From Salinivirgaceae bacterium (GTDB taxonomy: Bacteria; Bacteroidota; Bacteroidia; Bacteroidales; SZUA-534), in NCBI GenBank assembly GCA_027858735.1, contig JAQICC010000046.1:1-40138 (forward strand): a stretch of 40,138 nt of DNA, read 5' to 3'. Shown here piece by piece: positions 34,924 through 40,138 of the stretch (within the stretch, counting starts at the first letter, position 1; every line of letters begins with the position of its first letter). Position numbers and translations under genes: made by a program. Under the pieces are notes generated by a model. It worked only from the letters and a program-made list of their open reading frames with translations, did no database searches and had not been told where the DNA came from.

Positions 34924-36178
34924 CATAATCAATAAAATTTCTGTTAAGGTATTCATCTTATTTATCAGCATTATTTCAATTACGACTGTTTATTCGCAAG
35001 AAGATCCTTACGAGATTGATAAATATGAGTTTGTTAATTATAAGCTAAACAAATTAATTATTTATGATACGCTTGCGTACGACCAATTATTTGACAAATT
35101 TACACAGATAGGTTTTCAAGGGAAAAATAAGGTAAGTATTGTGCATATTGGTGATTCGCACCTGCAAGCCGATTTTTTGTCGGGTAATTTTCGAAGAAGG
35201 CTGCAAACTTTTTTTTTAGGTTCAATGGGTGGGCGTGGATTTGTATTTCCTTATAAAGTAGCCAAAACAAATAATCCAATAAATTATAGGGTTTCATCAG
35301 AAGGCAATTGGGAAAGTTGTCGAAATGTTGAAAAAAATAGATACTGTGATCTTGGCCTTTCAGGAATTTCAGTAACAACTCGTGATACTAACGCTCGTAT
35401 TTCAATTACAATTGATGACCCTAAATTGGCTGGATACGATTTTGATCAATTAATGATTTTTCACGAATTTGGAGAACAGGTCTATTCTCCTTTTATTGAA
35501 AACGTAGCACCTCGCAAAGTTACACCAAATGAAGAATTGGGCTATACACTCTTTGAGTTTAATGAAAATATTAGTTCGGTTTCTCTAAGGCTTCGAAGGA
35601 TTGATTCTCTGCAAAAAGAGTTTAAATTATTTGGGTTTAATTTTGATAGTGGCGATCCGGGTATAATTTACCATACTATTGGAGTAAATGGAGCTCAGTT
35701 TGAATCGTATTTGGGATGTAAATATTTCACGCCGCATTTAACAGCATTAAACCCCGATTGGGTGATTATTTCGCTCGGAACTAATGATACCTATACGAAT
35801 GTTTTTGATTCGGTTAAATTTAAAAATGATGTAGAGGCTTTAATAGCATCTGTAAAAAAAGCAGCACCCAAATCAGCAATTTTACTTACCACGCCTGGCG
35901 ATCATAAAATTAAGAGTGTAGTTATTAATGCAAATGTAGAGTTGGCATCTGAAATATTAAAAAGTATTTCACAAAAGGAAGGGGTAAGCTATTGGGATTT
36001 TTATTCAATAATGGGTGGTAAAGGATCGGTTGATTATTGGAGATATTATTTAATGGCTCATACCGATTATTTGCATTTCACTCAAAAGGGGTATGTATAT
36101 CAGTCGCAATTGCTTTTTAATGCGTTTTTAAGGGCTTACGATAATTATTTAACGCAACATTTTTTATTAAAGAAATAA
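34916..36178 (+). CDS. SGNH/GDSL-type hydrolase or acetyltransferase
   Basis: A 420-residue exported protein from ATG 34916 (MNSIINKISVKVFILFISII); upstream in-frame ATGs at 34907 and 34913 only add two or three residues. Signal peptide ends TTVYSQ. SGNH blocks: HIGDSHLQ with nucleophile S81; ISLGTNDTY (block III with Asn); and catalytic D384-x-x-H387 in DYLHFTQKGY. Next to MBOAT proteins, such enzymes often perform the second step of glycan O-acetylation (as AlgX/AlgJ or PatB do). The MBOAT gene begins 298 bases downstream. Overlaps the previous gene by 8 bases. Confidence 0.85.
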   Translation: MNSIINKISVKVFILFISIISITTVYSQEDPYEIDKYEFVNYKLNKLIIYDTLAYDQLFDKFTQIGFQGKNKVSIVHIGDSHLQADFLSGNFRRRLQTFFLGSMGGRGFVFPYKVAKTNNPINYRVSSEGNWESCRNVEKNRYCDLGLSGISVTTRDTNARISITIDDPKLAGYDFDQLMIFHEFGEQVYSPFIENVAPRKVTPNEELGYTLFEFNENISSVSLRLRRIDSLQKEFKLFGFNFDSGDPGIIYHTIGVNGAQFESYLGCKYFTPHLTALNPDWVIISLGTNDTYTNVFDSVKFKNDVEALIASVKKAAPKSAILLTTPGDHKIKSVVINANVELASEILKSISQKEGVSYWDFYSIMGGKGSVDYWRYYLMAHTDYLHFTQKGYVYQSQLLFNAFLRAYDNYLTQHFLLKK

Positions 36179-36286
36179 TTTTGTGATATTTAGAAACTCG
36201 TTTAAGTTTTGTTTTATGAATATAATTGTGTTGGATTTTTTAGAAATATCAAGGCATTTTTGTGACGTATTACCTGATCCAGCCGG

Positions 36287-36305
36287 TTCCGAATTTACTT
36301 CGGAA
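36287..36305. repeat. TTCCGAA palindrome
   Basis: TTCCGAA and TTCGGAA pair perfectly around TTTAC. A second TTCGGAA follows at 36313-36319, so alternative pairings are possible. Confidence 0.55.
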
Positions 36306-36382
36306 AACTTGTTTCGGAAGCATTGTTACGTTTCGAAAAAAGAACGAAGATATTTCAAAAAAGACGCATGATAGAACTAAAG

Positions 36383-36402
36383 CCTGCCTGACGGTAGGCA
36401 GG
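36383..36402. repeat. CCTGCCT palindrome
   Basis: CCTGCCT and AGGCAGG pair perfectly around GACGGT. The arms are shared with the palindrome at 19952. Confidence 0.6.
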
Positions 36403-36476
36403 GATAAAATTGAAACAGTTTCTTGGTGCCTCAGCATATAAAAAATAAATAATTACTTGACAATAAATAGAAAAAA

Positions 36477-37973
36477 TTGATTGATTGGCTTTTATATAAT
36501 CCACAAAAACCACTTCTGTTTACACGCCCTGTTTTTTGGGTGTTTTTTTTGGTAGTGTTTGCTGTGTTTTCACTGCTTTATAAAAAAACCTTTTGGAGAA
36601 ATACATGGTTATTTGTTATAAGTTTATTTTTCTACTATAAATCAAGCGGGCTGTTTTTTTGGTTAATTATACTTTCTGTAATAGTTAACTATTTTATTGG
36701 TAATAAGTTATTTAAGGCCAATACCCTTTCAAAGAAAAAAGCATGGGTTGCAGGTTCTGTTTCGTATAATTTATTGTGGTTAATTTATTTTAAATACACC
36801 TATTTTTTTTCAGGCCTAATTGGCGATTGGTTTGGCATTAATATAGAAGTTTACGATTGGCTATTGTCAGGTATTAACAATACCACAGGCAGTAGTTTTG
36901 ATGCCTCAAGAATTCTTTTGCCTGTTGGAATATCATTTTACACTTTTCAAATTATCAGTTATATTGTTGATTTGTATCGGAAAAATGTTGAGCCTATAAA
37001 AAACGTACTTGATTTTGGATTTTACGTGTCTTTTTTTCCTCAGCTAATTGCCGGCCCTATTGTTAGGGCTTCGTCATTTGTTCCTCAAATGTATTCAGGG
37101 TATAAAGTGCATAAAGATGAGGCTGCACAAGCACTATTTCTAATATTAAATGGGCTAATTAAAAAGATCGTAATAGCCGATTATATTTCAGTAAATTTTG
37201 TCGATCGAATATTTGATAGTCCTTTAAGCTATTCAGGTTTTGAAAACCTTATGGCTGTTTATGGATACTCTATTCAAATTTATTGCGACTTTTCGGGTTA
37301 TACCGATATTGCAATTGGCTTGGCACTATGGATGGGTTTCCGATTGCCCTTAAATTTTAATTCACCCTATAAGGCGGCAAATATTACCGATTTCTGGCGA
37401 AGATGGCATATTTCACTATCATCGTGGTTAAAAGATTATTTGTACATTCCATTGGGTGGAAATAGAAAAGGAAAAATTCACACGTATATAAATTTGGCAG
37501 TTACTATGCTGCTCGGAGGCTTATGGCATGGTGCCAATTTAAGGTTTGTAATTTGGGGAGCTTTACATGGAATTTATTTAGCCATTCATAAAGCTTGGCT
37601 TAGCTATTTTCCAAAGCAAAACGGTAAGTTGCTTTCACTTCGTGTTTTTATAACCTTTCATTTGGTTACACTTACTTGGATGATTTTTAGAGCAAACAAC
37701 ATGAATGACGTAAGTGCTATGTTTGGCCAAATATTTTTCGATTTTAAAGGGGCTTATATTTTTGATATGATTTATGCTTATAAAGGAGTTTTGAGTTTAA
37801 TTATACTGGCATTTATAGTACATTGGTTACCGGTTTCAATTAAAAACTGGTATAGAGGAAAGTTTGTTGATATGCCAATTTATTTGAAAATATCCATTAC
37901 CGTAATTACAATTTTCATACTGGTGCAGTTTACTTCGGCCGAGTTGCAGCCTTTTATTTATTTCCAGTTTTAA
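36477..37973 (+). CDS. MBOAT-family O-acyltransferase (AlgI/DltB-like)
   Basis: A 498-residue multipass inner-membrane protein that moves acetyl groups across the membrane for O-acetylation of an extracellular glycan. Characteristic motifs: FQIISYIVDLYRK, QLIAGPIVRASSFVPQM, YCDFSGYTDIAIGLALWMGF, NITDFWRRWHISLSSWLKDYLYIPLGGNRKG (cited in parts) and the catalytic-His region GGLWHGANLRFVIWGALHG. The TTG at 36477 (IDWLLYNPQKPLLF follows) is chosen because it gives the typical family N-terminus; no ATG lies near. It pairs with the SGNH gene upstream. The glycan cannot be identified from the window. Confidence 0.92.
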   Translation: MIDWLLYNPQKPLLFTRPVFWVFFLVVFAVFSLLYKKTFWRNTWLFVISLFFYYKSSGLFFWLIILSVIVNYFIGNKLFKANTLSKKKAWVAGSVSYNLLWLIYFKYTYFFSGLIGDWFGINIEVYDWLLSGINNTTGSSFDASRILLPVGISFYTFQIISYIVDLYRKNVEPIKNVLDFGFYVSFFPQLIAGPIVRASSFVPQMYSGYKVHKDEAAQALFLILNGLIKKIVIADYISVNFVDRIFDSPLSYSGFENLMAVYGYSIQIYCDFSGYTDIAIGLALWMGFRLPLNFNSPYKAANITDFWRRWHISLSSWLKDYLYIPLGGNRKGKIHTYINLAVTMLLGGLWHGANLRFVIWGALHGIYLAIHKAWLSYFPKQNGKLLSLRVFITFHLVTLTWMIFRANNMNDVSAMFGQIFFDFKGAYIFDMIYAYKGVLSLIILAFIVHWLPVSIKNWYRGKFVDMPIYLKISITVITIFILVQFTSAELQPFIYFQF

Positions 37974-37987
37974 TTCCCATGTTTTTG

Positions 37988-37995
37988 TACCTTTG
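37988..37995 (+). promoter_or_regulatory. Promoter -7 box for yqeY
   Basis: TACCTTTG matches TAnnTTTG exactly, 48 bases before the ATG at 38043. No clear -33 element. Confidence 0.55.
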
Positions 37996-38042
37996 TACGC
38001 CATTATAAATCAATAAAAAATTAATCGATTTAAAATATAATT

Positions 38043-38498
38043 ATGAGTTTATCTGATAAAATAAATGCTGATATTAAGTCAGCTATGTTGGCTAAGGAGA
38101 AAGAAAAGTTAGAAGCTTTACGATCAGTTAAGGCTGCATTTATGTTGGCTAAAACCGAAAAAGGAAGTTCCGATGTACTTTCAGAAGAAGCCGAATTAAA
38201 AATAGTTCAGAAATTGGTAAAGCAACGTAAAGATTCAGCTGAAGTATATAAAACCAACGATAGGCAAGAGCTTTATGAAAAAGAGATTTCTGAAGCTCAA
38301 ATAATTCAACAATACTTACCTGCTCAAATGACTGAGGAGAAGGTGGCTGAGGCTATTAAGGCTATTGTTTTAGAAGTAGGAGCATTGGGGCCACAAGACA
38401 TGGGCAAGGTGATGGGCGTAGCTTCAAAAAGGCTTGGAGGAAAAGCTGAAGGAAGAATTATTGCTCAAAAAGTAAAAGAGATTTTAGCATCGCTATAA
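38043..38498 (+). CDS. yqeY: GatB/YqeY domain protein
   Basis: A 151-residue protein of normal length. It matches the YqeY family: SLSDKINADIKSAMLAKEKEKLEALRSVKAA start, KLVKQRKDSAEVYKTNDRQELYEKE, LPAQMTEEKVAEAI and C-terminal MGKVMGVASKRLGGKAEGRII. It resembles the C-terminal tail domain of GatB, the amidotransferase subunit that recognises tRNA. The independent protein's role is not settled. It has its own promoter box upstream and a hairpin downstream before the DUF2721 gene. Confidence 0.95.
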   Translation: MSLSDKINADIKSAMLAKEKEKLEALRSVKAAFMLAKTEKGSSDVLSEEAELKIVQKLVKQRKDSAEVYKTNDRQELYEKEISEAQIIQQYLPAQMTEEKVAEAIKAIVLEVGALGPQDMGKVMGVASKRLGGKAEGRIIAQKVKEILASL

Positions 38499-38510
38499 AC
38501 AAATAATAAT

Positions 38511-38539
38511 CCATATAAGAGCACCTTGCTTTTATATGG
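38511..38539 (+). terminator. Strong hairpin after yqeY
   Basis: CCATATAAGAGCA pairs with TGCTTTTATATGG over 13 bp (one G-T pair) around CCT, 12 bases after the yqeY stop and 17 bases before the next ATG. No T tract follows, so it may act as an attenuator or RNA processing/stability element rather than a full terminator. Confidence 0.5.
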
Positions 38540-38555
38540 ATTAAATATTCTTAAA

Positions 38556-38954
38556 ATGCTCGAAATATCCCTAACTACACCGGCATTGCTATTCTCAGCG
38601 GTTTCGCTTATTTTACTAGCCTACACCAATCGGTTTTTAGCTTACGCACAAATTGTTCGCGATTTGTATACTGAATATAAACGCAATAAAGACTACGTAT
38701 TAATAGGCCAAATAAAAAACTTGCGTAAGCGGTTGAATTTAATTCGATGGATGCAAATTTTGGGGGTGGTAAGTTTGTTTTTAAGCATGGGATCAATGTT
38801 ATTTCTTTACATTGATTTTAACCTTATTGGAACTTATTTATTTGGTGTGGGTTTACTAAGCATGATTGGTTCGTTGGCTATTTCTGTTTGGGAGATACAA
38901 ATTTCGGTAGTAGCATTAAACCTTCATTTAAAAGGTATGGAGGAGGAAGAATGA
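38556..38954 (+). CDS. DUF2721 membrane protein
   Basis: About 132 residues from ATG 38556 (MLEISLTTPALLFSAVSLILLAYTNRFLAY), the family's conserved start; an upstream in-frame TTG at 38526 lies inside the hairpin and is not favoured. Three membrane helices (~8-25, ~66-86, ~90-112) with a basic cytoplasmic loop (RNKDYVLIGQIKNLRKRLN). Function unknown. The damaged SemiSWEET gene begins 1 base after its stop, so it leads a tight three-gene run. Confidence 0.85.
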   Translation: MLEISLTTPALLFSAVSLILLAYTNRFLAYAQIVRDLYTEYKRNKDYVLIGQIKNLRKRLNLIRWMQILGVVSLFLSMGSMLFLYIDFNLIGTYLFGVGLLSMIGSLAISVWEIQISVVALNLHLKGMEEEE

Positions 38955-38955
38955 C

Positions 38956-39204
38956 TTGATTACATTATTAGGTTTTAGTGCAGCAGCTTGCACTACTATT
39001 GCCTTTATACCACAAGCTTTAAAAACAATTAAAACAAAAAACACAAAAGATCTGTCTTAACCCATGTATTTTATTTTAACAACGGGCGTTTTATTATGGC
39101 TAATTTACGGTATTATTAATAATGATTTACCAATTATTGCTGCCAATAGCGTAACTGTTGTTTTTGCCTCTATTATTTTAGTTTACAAAATCCGATATAA
39201 ATAA
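38956..39204 (+). pseudogene. SemiSWEET sugar transporter interrupted by an in-frame stop
   Basis: Read in one frame from TTG 38956 to TAA 39202, the sequence encodes ~81 residues typical of SemiSWEET (PQ-loop) transporters, small proteins that dimerise to carry sugars: first helix FSAAACTTIAFIPQALKTIK, the PQ motif, KTKNTKDLS, then PMYFILTTGVLLWLIYG, and a third helix NSVTVVFASIILVYK. A TAA at 39058-39060 falls right after KDLS, where the family normally has a residue (often Leu, TTA/TTG). The frame continues intact on both sides. Loss by one base change, or a sequencing error, would explain it. It is immediately flanked by DUF2721 and a glycosyltransferase. Confidence 0.85.
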
Positions 39205-39207
39205 ATT

Positions 39208-40036
39208 TTGTCTTTTAAGGCCAATCCAAGCGTATCGGTTATACTACCCTTCTATAATGCAGAAGGCACTTTAAACCGTTCTATTGAAAGTTTTTACAAG
39301 CAATCTTACACTAATTTTGAATGTATTTTAATCGATAATAATTCTACCGATGGTGGAGCAGTTATTGCCAAATATTGGAGTGAAAATGATTCAAGATTTA
39401 TATTAGAAAAAGAACTACAGCAAGGTGTAATGTTCGCTTCAAATAAGGGTGCAAAGCAAGGGAAAGTACATTGCCCGTATGGATGCTGATGATTGGAGTT
39501 TTCCTACGCGGCTTAAAGAACAGGTAGCTTTTCTTGAACAAAACCAAGAATATGGAGTGGTTTCTGGTATGGTAAAATATGTACCTCATAGAGAAAATAC
39601 GGAGGATTTTACTCGATTTGTAGAGTGGGTGAATAGTGTAAAAAATGCTGAAGATATATTTAAAAGACGCTTTATTGAATCACCAATCGTTAACCCTACA
39701 GTATTGTGGTGTAAGGAGTTGGGTGCTAAATATGGGCTTTACCTGAAAGGCGATTCTCCAGAGGATTACGAAATGTGGCTTCGATGGCTTCATAATGGGG
39801 TTAAAATTCATAAGCTAGAAACCGAAGTTTTGGAATGGTATGACTCCGATATACGACTAACCCGAACCAAAGAAAGTTATTCCGATGAGGCATTTTATAA
39901 AATTAAAACAGAATATTTAGCTAAGTGGTTGGTAAAACATAACCCTTATCATCCAAAAGTGGTGGTATGGGGTGCAAGTAAAATATCGAGGAAGCATGCT
40001 TTGCTTCTTAAAAATTATGAATTAGACCCAAATTGA
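39208..40036 (+). pseudogene. Family 2 glycosyltransferase with frameshift and lost C-terminus
   Basis: Two overlapping frames form one GT2 protein. The first (TTG 39208 to TGA ~39489) starts VSVILPFYNAEGTLNRSIES and holds FECILIDNNSTDGG. The second, in the +1 frame, contains YIARMDADDWSFPTRLKEQV with the DxD metal site. The join falls at ~39458-39468 (GAKQGK / KYIARM); about one base is gained, or two lost. Sugar transfer would need a repaired frame. The C-terminus stops at WGASKISRKHALLLKNYELDPN (cited in parts), where related proteins carry on, and its stop codon lies in a palindromic repeat. The gene starts three bases after the SemiSWEET stop. Confidence 0.82.
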
Positions 40037-40064
40037 GCGATTCGCTATCGCAAATCTGCTCAAT
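40032..40064. repeat. Palindromic repeat containing the GT2 stop codon
   Basis: ATTGAGC pairs with GCTCAAT; inner GATTCGC pairs with GCAAATC with one mismatch, giving a 14-bp imperfect stem with one extra T. The TGA that ends the glycosyltransferase (40034-40036) is within the left arm. Confidence 0.6.
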
Positions 40065-40101
40065 CGACTGAGGTCTTGTAAGGTTTTCATACTTTTCGTT
40101 T

Positions 40102-40118
40102 CCCCGAAATAATCGGGG
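40102..40118. repeat. Short GC-rich palindrome at the window end
   Basis: CCCCGA and TCGGGG pair perfectly around AATAA, followed by CAGGCT, which echoes the arms of the 19952 palindrome. Confidence 0.55.
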
Positions 40119-40138
40119 CAGGCTACTCAAAATGTGAA

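Larger units (their letters stand above)
36179..36476. other. Intergenic region with palindromes between SGNH and MBOAT genes
   Basis: A 298-base gap with no convincing gene; an open frame at ~36183-36371 runs through the repeats and is not accepted. It holds TTCCGAA/TTCGGAA and CCTGCCT/AGGCAGG palindromes (36287, 36383). No strong terminator is seen, so the MBOAT gene may still be cotranscribed with the SGNH gene. Confidence 0.65.

Noticed and set aside
36183-36371. Open frame of 62 codons between the SGNH and MBOAT genes
   Set aside because: It reads through the palindromes, has no recognisable domain and uses a GTG start with no support; more likely chance.
1-40138. CRISPR array, transposase, integrase or prophage genes
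   Set aside because: No regularly spaced direct repeats with unique spacers and no recognisable mobile-element protein were seen on either strand.

Overview
The window reads as chromosomal DNA of an AT-rich Bacteroidota species, probably in or near Bacteroidales/Marinilabiliales. The placement is inferred from gene content and regulatory style: GWxTD lipoprotein, MutA/MutB pair, DUF4190/DUF2752 pair, MBOAT/SGNH pair, PKD lipoprotein, TAnnTTTG -7 promoter boxes and little Shine-Dalgarno signal. No phage, transposase, CRISPR array or tRNA was recognised.

Layout. (1) 1-490: the 3' end of an rRNA operon (23S tail, 5S, terminator), followed by a stray copy of the 5S 3' tail and a second terminator. 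(2) 538-3975, minus strand: a SpoU methyltransferase, then a tight cluster read as DUF4190 protein, DUF2752-like protein, MORN-like lipoprotein, arginine deiminase. (3) 4174-8001, minus strand: a small outer-membrane barrel and an exported 1078-residue protein with a WD40 propeller, five Ig-like repeats and a caspase domain. (4) 8169-9713: PKD lipoprotein. (5) 9765-11102, minus strand: 5-formyl-THF cyclo-ligase and a YjjG-like HAD phosphatase. (6) 11262-19696, plus strand: two exported proteins that look like regulatory/CarboxypepD proteins, the GWxTD lipoprotein, RlmB, a three-part pseudo-peptidase/TolB-propeller/barrel protein, and an M20 amidohydrolase. (7) 20041-24140, minus strand: both methylmalonyl-CoA mutase subunits; the small one carries an unusual cysteine cluster. 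(8) 24336-26979, minus strand: ksgA, mgtE and a coiled-coil membrane protein. (9) 27083-31408: LPG-flippase-like protein, DUF456, a methyltransferase (minus), pyrophosphatase and a serine hydrolase. (10) 31774-34249, minus strand: OmpA/TPR lipoprotein and ACP phosphodiesterase. (11) 34405-37973: membrane protein plus an SGNH/MBOAT pair likely to O-acetylate a glycan. (12) 38043-40036: YqeY, DUF2721, then two damaged genes: a SemiSWEET transporter with an in-frame TAA and a family 2 glycosyltransferase with a frameshift and a truncated end.

Most genes are housekeeping or envelope functions. The parts most worth following up are the exported propeller-caspase with its barrel partner, the catalytically dead peptidase fused to a TolB propeller and barrel, the cysteine cluster in MutA, and the run of damaged genes at the right end. 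Short GC-rich inverted repeats are scattered through the intergenic gaps, and one of them supplies the glycosyltransferase stop codon. Translation starts at TTG or GTG appear unusually common. I found no system I could confidently call wholly new.
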